Source: Symbiodinium natans (taxonomy: Eukaryota; Sar; Dinophyceae; Suessiales; Symbiodiniaceae). From it: 64,000 nucleotides of DNA. The DNA lies in contig CAJNDS010002285.1 of the NCBI GenBank assembly GCA_905221605.1, positions 276,501 to 340,500 of the forward strand, written 5' to 3'. Below are positions 16,575 through 24,732 of the stretch, one piece after another. A program made the position numbers and the translations under genes. Each line of letters starts with the position of its first letter. The stretch's first letter is position 1. The notes beneath the pieces were generated by a model. That model was not told where the DNA came from. It was given only the letters and a program-made list of their open reading frames with translations, and did not search any database.

Positions 16575-18749
16575 TTGGGTCAATTTTGGTTCAAGCCCCA
16601 GATGGCTGGTCACCTACGAGCATCGGAGGTGCCTTCTGACAGCGAGTCGGAAGGTCAAGAAGTTAACCAGCATCGTGTTGCTCAGGTCCTGATTTCCGCA
16701 GGACCACCGAATGTGCAACTTCCCTGGGAACAAGGAATTTTCAGGGATATCTTCGCGCCTGGACCAGTGGTGTCACTGGATTGGCCAGAGCCCAAGGTTC
16801 TTGTCAATGTGGATGAAGCCGAACTATCGTCTACACCAGGTCCCAGCGTTTTGCAGGACAAAGACAAGACGCCAATCGCAGGTGTCTTCAGCTCCTCACC
16901 GGGAGCCAACGTTTTCAGCAAAGTGATCAAGTGCAAAAAGAAAGATGAACCTTTTGAGGAGGCCGTTGCAGGCATGTGGTTGAAGAACATGCAGATGTGG
17001 AAACAGCTGTTCGAGGCCTCGCCGTCCACCACTTTTGCCAAAACATTACAAGAATTGGACGAAGAGGAGAAGATGTTGTCCATTCGTGACATGTTTGGAT
17101 CTAAATCACCACACACAATCCAGAAGCGTGCATCGACCTTGTTGAGATTGTTTCGTTGGCTTCAAAAACAGGCAGATGTGCAAGGGGCCTCTGTGGAAGA
17201 ACCCCTTCTCCCATCAGAAGAAGCGGTTTACAAGTTCTGCAGAGAGATATCCAACAGGAAAAAGGGCAAGCTGGCACCTCAGAGCGTGGTACAAGCGTTG
17301 AAGTTCGTGAAATTTGTGCTTTCCATTCCAGATGTGGAGAATTCCATCTCCCCAAGGGTCCGAGGCTTGGCAGACCGAGTGGCAGGTGAGCACGAGCCCA
17401 CAAATCAAGCCCGGGACCTAACAGTGCTTGAAGTTAGATTTCTGGAAGAGTGTGTTTGGAACGCTGAGCTCCACATTGTCGATCGATTTGCAGCAGGAGT
17501 GTTCCTGTTTCAGATCTTCAGCAGGAACCGTTGGTCGGACATCAGGCACGTGCGATCCTTGGAGTTCGATTTTCTGGAAATTGGCCCCGAGACCTGTGGT
17601 TTTCTAGAAGGCAGGGCCAGAGAGGTGAAACAGTCCAACAAGAAGAAGAAACTCTCGTTGTTCATGCCCCTCGTGGCTCCAGTTCGGGGGGTCCACCCGA
17701 AGGTGGTTTGGGCCAAAGAATGGCAGAAAGTGGCTGCCGAAGCAGGGATCATGCTCTCGAAGACCCCTGTAGGCCCTTCACGACCGGCCACCGCCCCAGA
17801 TGGTGCCTGGCTGCAGAGGTCCATTGACTCCGCCGAGGCCTCCAACTGGCTGACGGGACTGCTAAGGAACCGCGACCCCTCAACGGCGAGGGTTACCACA
17901 CATTCCTTGAAACACACTGCTCTTGGCTGGTTGAGCAAATACGGCATTGTGGGCGAAACACAGACACTCTTGTCACATCATTCGACTGGAGCTTTGAGCA
18001 CATTAGCTTACTCAAGAGACGCCCTTAGTGGCCCCCTCCGGCAGCTGGAGGAAATGTTGAAGCAGGTACGGGAGGGCTCGTTTTGCCCGGACGCTACTCG
18101 AAGTGGATACTTTGCCCGAGCCCAAGGATCAGAGGCAGGTGCATCTGTTGACCTCGGGTCCTGGTTGCCGATCAGCAAGGTAGGCAGCTTAGATGGGCTG
18201 CCTGCGAACTCCGAAAGCACGCATGAGCCTTTGCCAGCTCCAGTGGAAGGCTTTGAGGACGATTTCCTGGGGGTTGGACCGCTTTGCCCCTCGCAAGGAA
18301 AGGTTTTTGAGTCACCAAGTGCCATGCCTGTCTTGGAAGCATCCGCACCGTCGTTAGCAGAAGGAGAAGAATCCCCCTCGAAAGAAAGTGAGGAATTAGA
18401 CAAGCTGGCTACCGTGACCTCTGGGCTTTGCGAGACGTTGTTCGATCAGGATGACACACAAGATGCAGATGACAACGGGGAGGCAGAGATCTCGCCCACC
18501 ACATCAGCAGAAGGGTCCTCCGAGGAAACCTCTGATGGAGCCTCATCGGAAGAAAGGGAGGAACCAGCTGCGACCCTGAGCCAGCCGGAGGGTTGGAGTG
18601 CGATCCAGAACAAGAAGTCTACCATGTTACATCTGTACAAAGTAGGTCAGACAACGCTGAAATGCGGCAAGTGGATCAGCGTTAATTTTGTAGAAATGGA
18701 GAAGCCCTCAGCGAAGTGGCTACAGTGCAGCCGGTGTTTTCAGGAGTAA
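16575..18749 (+). CDS. tyrosine recombinase of D2
   Basis: The open frame is 724 codons long. A SAM-like core-binding segment (SPHTIQKRASTLLRLFRWLQ, residues about 176-195) precedes the catalytic domain: RNRWSD (R319), TTHSLKHT (H443, K446), LLSHHS (H468) and AYSRD (Tyr479). The spacing from His to the nucleophile Tyr (11) equals that in the D1 enzyme at 7459-9276. The sequences of the two are clearly different, so D1 and D2 belong to separate lineages of the same order. The C-terminal 200 residues are acidic and Ser/Glu-rich, ending KWLQCSRCF. The start is not fixed, since the ORF opens at ATG 16602 or earlier. It overlaps the next ORF by 34 bases in another frame. Confidence 0.85.
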   Translation: MGQFWFKPQMAGHLRASEVPSDSESEGQEVNQHRVAQVLISAGPPNVQLPWEQGIFRDIFAPGPVVSLDWPEPKVLVNVDEAELSSTPGPSVLQDKDKTPIAGVFSSSPGANVFSKVIKCKKKDEPFEEAVAGMWLKNMQMWKQLFEASPSTTFAKTLQELDEEEKMLSIRDMFGSKSPHTIQKRASTLLRLFRWLQKQADVQGASVEEPLLPSEEAVYKFCREISNRKKGKLAPQSVVQALKFVKFVLSIPDVENSISPRVRGLADRVAGEHEPTNQARDLTVLEVRFLEECVWNAELHIVDRFAAGVFLFQIFSRNRWSDIRHVRSLEFDFLEIGPETCGFLEGRAREVKQSNKKKKLSLFMPLVAPVRGVHPKVVWAKEWQKVAAEAGIMLSKTPVGPSRPATAPDGAWLQRSIDSAEASNWLTGLLRNRDPSTARVTTHSLKHTALGWLSKYGIVGETQTLLSHHSTGALSTLAYSRDALSGPLRQLEEMLKQVREGSFCPDATRSGYFARAQGSEAGASVDLGSWLPISKVGSLDGLPANSESTHEPLPAPVEGFEDDFLGVGPLCPSQGKVFESPSAMPVLEASAPSLAEGEESPSKESEELDKLATVTSGLCETLFDQDDTQDADDNGEAEISPTTSAEGSSEETSDGASSEEREEPAATLSQPEGWSAIQNKKSTMLHLYKVGQTTLKCGKWISVNFVEMEKPSAKWLQCSRCFQE

Positions 18750-20203
18750 AGAGAGGGGTGACACTGTTGTTGGCCGGTTTGTGTACGTGTGCAACACAAT
18801 CCCTTTGTACCAGCTCTCTCTCTTGCAATTTGCAGTTTTGGCCCCACTCCCTAAACATGGCAAACGCAGCGGATAGTCAGCCTTTCTTCGAGCAACATGC
18901 TCGCAAGATCGGGATGGAGCAGCAACTCTTGGACAAATTCATAGCTGGAGGGGTCAAGACGGTGTCCATGGCAGCCTATGCCGCCACTCAACCGGGTCAA
19001 CCTCTCACAGATAGGGAGGTCTCCACTCTATGTACGAGTCTGGGGCAGAACAACCCCACTCTTGCACAGATGACGGTCGTGAAGAGGCTCCTGTTCGAGT
19101 GCCAGACCATGAGCTTGGCAAACTTGAAGGCCACGGTGGAACAGCAGCCGGACTCAGTTCTACGTAAGCTGCCAGGAGCTGAGAGAGCCCAGCGCCTGGA
19201 ATTGCAGGCTCAAAGGCTGGGCGGACTCTCGATTGAGCATGACTTGGAGCCTGCCTTTTCAGTCTATGATGCCGTGTCGACACAGGTAGAGCAAGGGTCG
19301 CTGAAATACCTGCACCCGAGCAAGATCCCCGCACGTCGCCAGGAATTAGCGCAAGGCAAGCCAACCAAGGAACTTGTGCTGGATGCTTCGGGGGACGGCC
19401 TCTCGGTTCAAGACAAATCCTCTAAAGTCGAGGCCCAGTTGGGGTCAGACATGGCGACTTACAGGGCGCTGCAGAGAAGGGGTCTGGCCTACGACCTCGT
19501 TGGCATTTTGAGTTTCAAGGTGCACGAGAAATGGCTTCAGAAGGCCTTTGCTACCTTGCAGACCCTACCGCCCCCAGGCTTCAACCGTCCGACGCTGCAG
19601 CAGGTCCTGCGAGCAGATCGGGCTTTGTGGATGGAGCTTGGCAGCAAACAGCCGACCCTGACAAGGGCAGCGGCGAACGCGCCGCTCGCGGACGCCCGGT
19701 GCTTAGATCAAGTCTTTTTGGAAGCCACCAACACGGTTGCAGTCAATTTTCACTTCATGCCGACACCTCGTGCGGAAGGGTTCCCAGATAGAGGAGGCAA
19801 AGGCGCTGGCAAGGGCCCCAAGCGCTGGGGCGATGGAAAAGGGTATGGACAATGGAAATATCAGAGGACCGACAAAGGAGACAAAGGCCAGGGAGGCAAG
19901 TCAGGCTTCAAGGGAGCCCGCCTCCCCACAAAGGGAAAATTTGACAGTGGCAAGGGAGGCTTTCCGAATAGGTCCCTTGTCTTGCAAGGAGGCAAAGGGG
20001 AGATCCCCATGCCGGCCGCCTTGCGAGGCGGAGTGCCGAACGACGAGCAAGGAGATCCTCTTTGTTTTGGCTTCAACCTAGGACAGTGCAAGGACGCCCC
20101 ATTGGGGGGCAGATGTGCACGTGGCAGACATGTGTGTTGTCACCCGGGTTGCTTCCGGAAGCATCCCTTTTCTGAGCACAAGCAGTCAGGCCAGGCAGCC
20201 TGA
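18716..20203 (+). CDS. Gag-like protein of D2 with basic Gly-rich region and Cys/His knuckle
   Basis: A likely start is the ATG at 18857 (MANAADSQPFFEQHARKIGM), since the preceding 47 codons look like leader. The helical domain up to residue about 345 aligns with the D1 Gag. A Gly/Lys-rich segment follows (GGKGAGKGPKRWGDGKGYG and onwards), typical of RNA-binding nucleocapsid regions. The protein ends CFGFNLGQC, then CARGRHVCCHPGCFRKHPF, a Cys/His cluster that could bind zinc. It would coat element RNA and form particles. Unlike the D1 copy, its zinc knuckle is in frame. RT does not follow; the insert ends 178 bases downstream. Confidence 0.65.
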   Translation: MATVQPVFSGVKRGVTLLLAGLCTCATQSLCTSSLSCNLQFWPHSLNMANAADSQPFFEQHARKIGMEQQLLDKFIAGGVKTVSMAAYAATQPGQPLTDREVSTLCTSLGQNNPTLAQMTVVKRLLFECQTMSLANLKATVEQQPDSVLRKLPGAERAQRLELQAQRLGGLSIEHDLEPAFSVYDAVSTQVEQGSLKYLHPSKIPARRQELAQGKPTKELVLDASGDGLSVQDKSSKVEAQLGSDMATYRALQRRGLAYDLVGILSFKVHEKWLQKAFATLQTLPPPGFNRPTLQQVLRADRALWMELGSKQPTLTRAAANAPLADARCLDQVFLEATNTVAVNFHFMPTPRAEGFPDRGGKGAGKGPKRWGDGKGYGQWKYQRTDKGDKGQGGKSGFKGARLPTKGKFDSGKGGFPNRSLVLQGGKGEIPMPAALRGGVPNDEQGDPLCFGFNLGQCKDAPLGGRCARGRHVCCHPGCFRKHPFSEHKQSGQAA

Positions 20204-20381
20204 AAGAACGCCCCGTTGCAAGGGACGTCGAATGACAGGGTGCATGTCATTGCAGTCTGTGCATGGAATTGCATTGCTGTGCATGGAACACCAATGAATG
20301 AGCATAGCATCAATGGATTGTCCTGTACTTTCAGCCAGAAAATGTTTTCATACATTTGAAACATTTTTGTTTGGAAAATAA

Positions 20382-20912
20382 GACTTGTCTGAATTCCTGG
20401 TCAATGCTTCTGTCACAGAGACTGAGAAGGTTGTCTTGGATGGGGTCGATGCCATAGCAGCTACAGCTCGTTTCTTTGTACGGGGTCACCTAGGAGCGAC
20501 TGAAGAATTCCACCTGCCAGATCGTGACGGTGAAACGTTCAGTGGGCGACTTCACCCCGAATTCCGAGAAAAGGAGAATCGGCAGCTATACGGCAGGGCT
20601 CTTGATTTGAAAAGCGCCTACAAACAACTCGCTCGGCATCCAGACGATGCATGGGCCACAATCCTGGCGGTTTTGAATCCTTCAGATGACACCGTGTACT
20701 ATTTTGAAGCGGTCGCGCTACCGTTTGGCGGGACAGGATCGGTCACCAGCTTTAACAGGGCGGCGCGTGTGCTCAAAATGGTGATGGCCCGACTGTTCTG
20801 GTTGGTGTGCACCAATTATTTCGATGACTATTGCCAAATGGAACTTTCCCCGCTGATCGATTCGGCTTCGCAGACGGCTGAGGCGTTGCTGGACTCCTTG
20901 GATGGGAGGTAG
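20382..20912 (+). CDS. reverse transcriptase C-terminal part of D1 (continues from 13488)
   Basis: The reading starts GAC TTG TCT GAA (DLSEFLVNASVTETEKV) and continues the RT motif left at 13488. The motifs LDLKSAYKQLARHPDDAW, EAVALPFGGTGSVTSFNR and NYFDDYC (catalytic Asp pair, nt about 20815-20833) are those of DIRS RTs. The frame ends at 20912 after LLDSLDGR. The next frame (GWEVARGDKLKDFAKSFDILGV) holds the continuation into the connection domain, so an indel near 20890-20905 separates RT from RNase H. Confidence 0.85.
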   Translation, partial: DLSEFLVNASVTETEKVVLDGVDAIAATARFFVRGHLGATEEFHLPDRDGETFSGRLHPEFREKENRQLYGRALDLKSAYKQLARHPDDAWATILAVLNPSDDTVYYFEAVALPFGGTGSVTSFNRAARVLKMVMARLFWLVCTNYFDDYCQMELSPLIDSASQTAEALLDSLDGR

Positions 20913-21781
20913 CCCGAGGCGATAAGCTCAAGGACTTCGCGAAGTCTTTCGACATCCTAGGGGTGACTGTCAGGTTCGATAGAGCTTGTGAGGGCATCGT
21001 AGAGGTGTGCAACAAGGCCGGAAGGATTGAAGAGCTCACGAGCGCGTTGCAAAACCTTGCGAGTGGGTCCTGTGGTCACAGTGAGCTTGCGTCGTTCAAA
21101 GGGCGCATGTTGTTCGCTACCAACCATGTGTACGGCAGGTGTGCGCAAATATGCACCCAGCTCATCAGCCAAGCCCAAAGATCCGGTGATGTTGCGGTGG
21201 CCCGCGAAGCCCTACTGGATGCAGCGCGCTTGGCGCTGGATACCTTGCGAGCATCGGGCCCGCGACGGCTGTCGTGTTGGGCTCATGAACCGCCCGTGCT
21301 CATCTTCTCTGATGGTGCCCATGAAGATCAGATTGTGACACATGGAGCAGTGCTCCTTGACCCACTGTCAGGGAGACAAGAGTTCTTTGGTGATTTTGTG
21401 CCAGAGTGGCTAGTGAAGCGGTGGAGGTCTAAGGGCTTAAAGCAGTTGATCTTTTTCGCTGAGTTGCTACCTGTGGCAGTTGCCAAGGCGACCTGGGCAC
21501 ATGTGCTCGAAGGTCGGCTCTGTTTCTTCTTCGTGGACAATGAAGCCGCGAGAGCTAGCTTGATCAGATCCTTCACACCTGTGATCAATGCGACTTCCAT
21601 CCTGATGGATGTGGCTTGGGCAGATGTCAAGTCTAATGCAATATCCTGGTACTCGCGCGTTCCATCAAAGAGCAACATAGCAGATGACGCATCCCGTTTG
21701 TGCTTCGCCAGATACCAGTCCATGTTTCACCAGTGTATGAAAGCATCACTTGAAAGGCAGACGGGGGTGGTGAGGAAGTGA
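20912..21781 (+). CDS. DIRS RNase H domain of D1
   Basis: The reading in this frame begins GWEVARGDKL from about 20900 and the annotated open part runs to the stop at 21779-21781. It contains FKGRMLFATNHVYGR, FSDGAHED (first acidic residue), FFAELLPVAVAKATW, FFVDNEAARASLIRSF and the terminal WYSRVPSKSNIADDASR, the pattern found at the end of DIRS RNase H domains. RNase H removes the RNA strand during cDNA synthesis. The stop codon TGA overlaps the start of the first terminal direct repeat. Confidence 0.8.
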   Translation, partial: ARGDKLKDFAKSFDILGVTVRFDRACEGIVEVCNKAGRIEELTSALQNLASGSCGHSELASFKGRMLFATNHVYGRCAQICTQLISQAQRSGDVAVAREALLDAARLALDTLRASGPRRLSCWAHEPPVLIFSDGAHEDQIVTHGAVLLDPLSGRQEFFGDFVPEWLVKRWRSKGLKQLIFFAELLPVAVAKATWAHVLEGRLCFFFVDNEAARASLIRSFTPVINATSILMDVAWADVKSNAISWYSRVPSKSNIADDASRLCFARYQSMFHQCMKASLERQTGVVRK

Positions 21782-22012
21782 TGCTGTGAAGGTGTGCGAG
21801 GGCACACACTTGGAACCGACGTAGGTGTACTCCTCAACGGAGGAGGGACCTGGGTCGTGCATCTGCAGGGCTTCGTACCGTCCCCCGTTGTGCGTGTGAA
21901 AAAGTGGGAGGAATGAGCGTGATGCATGTTATAAAATTTGAAGATATGTATTCGTGATGGTGAAGAAATATTCTGACAGTTGTGTTTGGGATTGTATCGG
22001 TGAGAGGGAATA
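21779..22012 (+). repeat. direct repeat, copy 1 (D1 right end)
   Basis: About 234 bp nearly identical to 22442-22674. It starts GTGATGCTGTGAAGG at the RNase H stop codon and ends GAGAGGGAATA. It includes the stem-loop GTGTGC-GAGG-GCACAC (21792-21807). The arrangement repeat-spacer-repeat next to RNase H fits the B1-A2-B2 end of PAT-type elements. Confidence 0.85.
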
Positions 22013-22441
22013 AGGAATGCTTCTTCTTGATAATTCTTTATTCCCTAAAGCGATGCAACAGATGTGAGGGCACATCGTCCCAAAACAAAACTGTTTTCCG
22101 TGTCAATCATTGGTGCTTTGGGGCTTGTGGAGGGAGGGGGTCCGAAAGTGATTCCTGAAGTCCCCCGAGCAATTGGGCCAAGAACGACATTGGGATCGCA
22201 TGGTGGAGGGAGGGGGTCCGAAAGTGATTCCTGAAATCCCTCGTGCAAAAAGTCCCTGTGTGTGAGCTCCAGTGTTTGCATGAAGTATTCCACTATATTT
22301 TCATTTGTCGGAAGGGGCACGAGTGTTTTTGGGATGCACTGAATCACGTTTTGTGTGAACGCATGCACCGTGTCAGTGCTCAAAGGCCACAGAAAGCTGT
22401 GGCATCAGAAGTTTTGTCCCGCCCAACCCACCCCCTGGAAG
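22013..22441 (+). repeat. spacer between direct repeats, with internal 40-bp duplication
   Basis: It contains GTGGAGGGAGGGGGTCCGAA and about 20 further bases twice (from 22127 and from 22203, 76 bp apart), and the stem GATGTG-AGGG-CACATC at 22061-22076. It would be the A2 part of a split repeat; a matching A1 copy upstream was not recognised. No gene was seen. Confidence 0.6.
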
Positions 22442-22674
22442 TGATGCTGTGAAGGTGTGCGAGGGCACACACTTGGAACCGACGTAGGTGTACTCCTCAA
22501 CGGAGGAGGGACCTGGGTCGTGCATCTGCAGGGCTTCGTGCCGTCCCCCGTTGTGCGTGTGAAAAAGTGGGAGGAATGAGCGTGATGCATGTTATAAAAT
22601 TTGAAGATATGTATTCGTGATGGTGAAGAAATATTCTGACAGTTGTTTTTGGGATTGTATCGGTGAGAGGGAAT
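22442..22674 (+). repeat. direct repeat, copy 2 (D1 right end)
   Basis: It matches 21779-22012 with few differences (for example TTCGTG for TTCGTA and TTGTTTTTG for TTGTGTTTG) at an offset of 663 bp. The similarity stops at GAGAGGGAATA, giving the probable right terminus of D1. Confidence 0.85.
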
Positions 22675-22759
22675 AAACGTGTTTTTTTTCCACAGTTTCA
22701 CGCATTCGTGGCTTTTTGAACACCAACATGTGTGCTTTCAACATAGATGCATGCCCTTG

Positions 22760-23160
22760 ACAATGTCGTTGCATGAAGCAATCGTGCAATCGTCGCTAAG
22801 AGCGAAGGCGCGTGGACTTGAGACCCCCAAGGTCTAAGATCCAGGAAACCGGGCACGATTTACGACTTCAGACCCGCAGCGAGGCTTGAGTCCCGGGACT
22901 TTGGCTTTAGCAACGTAGACAAGAGAATAGTGGCACAAATCAGACGACAGCTTCGCACAGCAGAGTAGAGTAGAGTATCGCAGAGCACCATACGGCGGGG
23001 TAGAGTAGGCATAGAATGGTAGACGAACTGAGACTCAAGACTGGTTTGCTTTGAGGGTCAAGACGAAAACTCAGTAGCGAGAGACGCTCCTCCGAAGAAG
23101 CGTCCTTCGACTACTTCTCAGTCCTAGATGGGTTAGCGCCTGAACGTTCTATGGACCTTC
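22760..23160 (+). repeat. diverged dispersed repeat R1, copy 1, with remnant of a coding exon
   Basis: It aligns with 59525-60185: TGTCGTTGCATGAAGCAATC, the block around CTTGAGTCCCGGGAC, and TGGTTTGCTTTGAGGGTCAA. Translated from about 22857 the block reads IYDFRPAARLESRDFGFS then NVDKRIVAQIRRQLRTAE and a stop. The second copy reads IYDFRPEARLESRDLGFS then KVDKRILVQIRGQFRTAA and a stop. The amino-acid level match ending at the same stop suggests a once-coding terminal exon. Confidence 0.65.
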
Positions 23161-23539
23161 AAAAAGCGCTCCGCATTTTCGGGAACCTCGGTCCTAAATA
23201 GGAACCCAGAGTTGCAGAAGACCCCAAGACAAAGCCGAGGCAGTCCATGCTGGAGTGGCGGGTAATGGCCGTATGGCGGAGCAGTGGCCGTCCCGCAGCG
23301 CCTTCCACAGACAGGCGGGGCATGTGACGTTCGTGGCGTAGATTGCAGCTTCGTACAGTAGATGGCATGTGGTCTATAGTTGAGTCTCTAATTTCCGAGA
23401 ATATGCCTTGACTAGGAGTATCTAGAGAATTACTGTGCTTCATCATACTGTTGTAATGCACCATAGTACATGTGACAGTGCGGGGCAATATCCAAGTAGA
23501 TAGTAGTCCGCAAGAGTGCTCCACTCTGCATGATGGCCG

Positions 23540-24060
23540 ATGATGTCAAACCCTTGCCAGAAGGGAAGACTGCATGTCTTGGCCGCACTTGCATGCCACT
23601 TATGGGCTGCCTCTCGCCGTGGAAGTATGAAGCTTGCCCGCTCTGCCGATGCCCCCCCTTCTAATGGATTGGCACTTTGGAAGGACTTAGAGACTGCTTG
23701 TAAGGTAAGGCAGCCCCATCTGGACTGCACACTGGCACAGGTTTCTGGGACTGAGCCATGTTGGTCACCGGTTGGGCCGGTCTGTTAGGCTCTTTCCGAG
23801 ACATGCTTCTGGCTTCAATGCGCGTGGCCTCCTTGGCATGAATCGAGGATGAAACAACACAGTTCAGAAATTGTGAAACATGAGCCCGTGAGTAACAATG
23901 CAAAGGTGTTTCGTCCAATGCTGGCAACATGCCAGTTTTTTTTTTCATGGGCAGCTTTCGGTTACCTGTAGGCTTTTGGCAAAACGTGAAGATCCAGTCA
24001 AGTCACATCCTGACTGGTTGTCATTGATAGTTCCGCCGCTGAGAACCGCAAGCATGATTG
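23540..24060 (+). pseudogene. decayed RING-H2 gene copy with 3' flank
   Basis: The frame from about 23577 reads SPWKYEACPLCRCPPF and a stop, the last part of a RING finger. It matches LQLWKHETCPLCRCPY of the intact copy at 32857-33060. The upstream zinc ligands (CGHLFH) have decayed to CLGRTCMPLMGC and the first CPIC pair is missing. Downstream similarity goes on for some 400 bp (for example CTTTTGGCAAA at 23971 and 33410), showing a segmental duplication rather than retroposition. Confidence 0.55.
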
Positions 24061-24720
24061 GCATGTTGTGACATTCCCGTTCATTGCAATGATAAACATC
24101 TCGAAGTTTCGGAGATATCATCCAAACCTAGGCCAGAGCTTCCCCCTTCATTTCTGGGTGCTGCTTTCTGACGAACATCTTGACCTTCAGAAATTTTTTC
24201 CAATCGCAGACCAGGGCTTCAGCAAATGTGTTTCCACAGTTGGGTGGAAGGTAGGTCAGGTAGAGTGCGTGTGTTGTGTGTTGGGTTGTCCTGTACAGCG
24301 CATGGGATGTGCAGCTGCAGGCCGGATCAGAAATATCGGCAGCAATCTACGAGAAAGGAGCTGCCGGGTTCTGAGCCAGTCACAAGGGTGGTAGCAGAAT
24401 CATCAGAAGAGACCATGGGAAGTCTGAGCGTCCGCAGATGCCAAGCAAAGCTATAGGCCGTCATGGTGGGTTGGGATGACATTGTCTATTGAGCAGCTGT
24501 TGCAGAGCTTTGAGCTATGCCTGGCCGTTTTTGCTCCAGAAGCTAGGGAGCATGCTCGCATGAACATGCCTGAACAGAAGAGCGGAGCAACGATCAGAGA
24601 GCAGATGCTTTTCCAGTTGCCCAGAACCAAACTTGCTAGCAGGGTCCGACTATACAGGATGTTTCTGGGAACCACTTCAAAGGAACCACTTGGGGGGTAC
24701 CGTGCTGGGATTCCGCCTGC
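24061..24720. other. intergenic, no recognised gene
   Basis: Short ORFs at 24068-24394 and 24476-24730 have no recognised motif. The second (MTLSIEQLLQSFELCLAVF) has gene-like composition and could be an upstream exon of the locus at 24.7-26.4 kb. Confidence 0.4.
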
Positions 24721-24732
24721 AGCTGGATAGCT

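Larger units (their letters stand above)
13489..20381 (+). mobile_element. nested tyrosine-recombinase element D2 inserted in the RT of D1
   Basis: Its limits are set by the restored D1 reading frame: GGC ATA GAC to 13488 and GAC TTG TCT GAA from 20382 join to give IDDLSEF. GAC on both sides may simply be the two Asp codons of the IDD motif, so no target duplication is required, in line with recombinase-mediated insertion. Near the ends, TTATTTTCC (13515-13523) and its complement GGAAAATAA (20373-20381) form a short inverted pair. D2 carries an SR-rich ORF, a tyrosine recombinase and a Gag-like ORF but no RT or RNase H, so it would be non-autonomous or a deletion derivative. Confidence 0.75.
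7400..22673 (+). mobile_element. DIRS-like tyrosine-recombinase retrotransposon D1, interrupted by element D2
   Basis: The element encodes, in order, a tyrosine recombinase, a Gag-like protein, a 2OG-Fe(II) dioxygenase-like protein, and a methyltransferase-like domain fused to RT and followed by RNase H. RT and RNase H of the DIRS type combined with a tyrosine recombinase instead of an integrase define the order DIRS. RT is split at 13488/20382 by a 6.9 kb second element; joining the two flanks restores the motif KIRGID-D-LSEFLVNA. The right end has two 234-bp direct repeats with a spacer, as in PAT-type split repeats. The left end is not defined, since no copy of the spacer was recognised upstream. 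Frame breaks in Gag (about 10665) and between RT and RNase H (about 20900) make this copy inactive. Confidence 0.8.

Noticed and set aside
22975-23015. AGTAGAGTAGAGTATCG short tandem pattern as a minisatellite
   Set aside because: Only two to three imperfect units; not distinct from the repeat R1 in which it lies.
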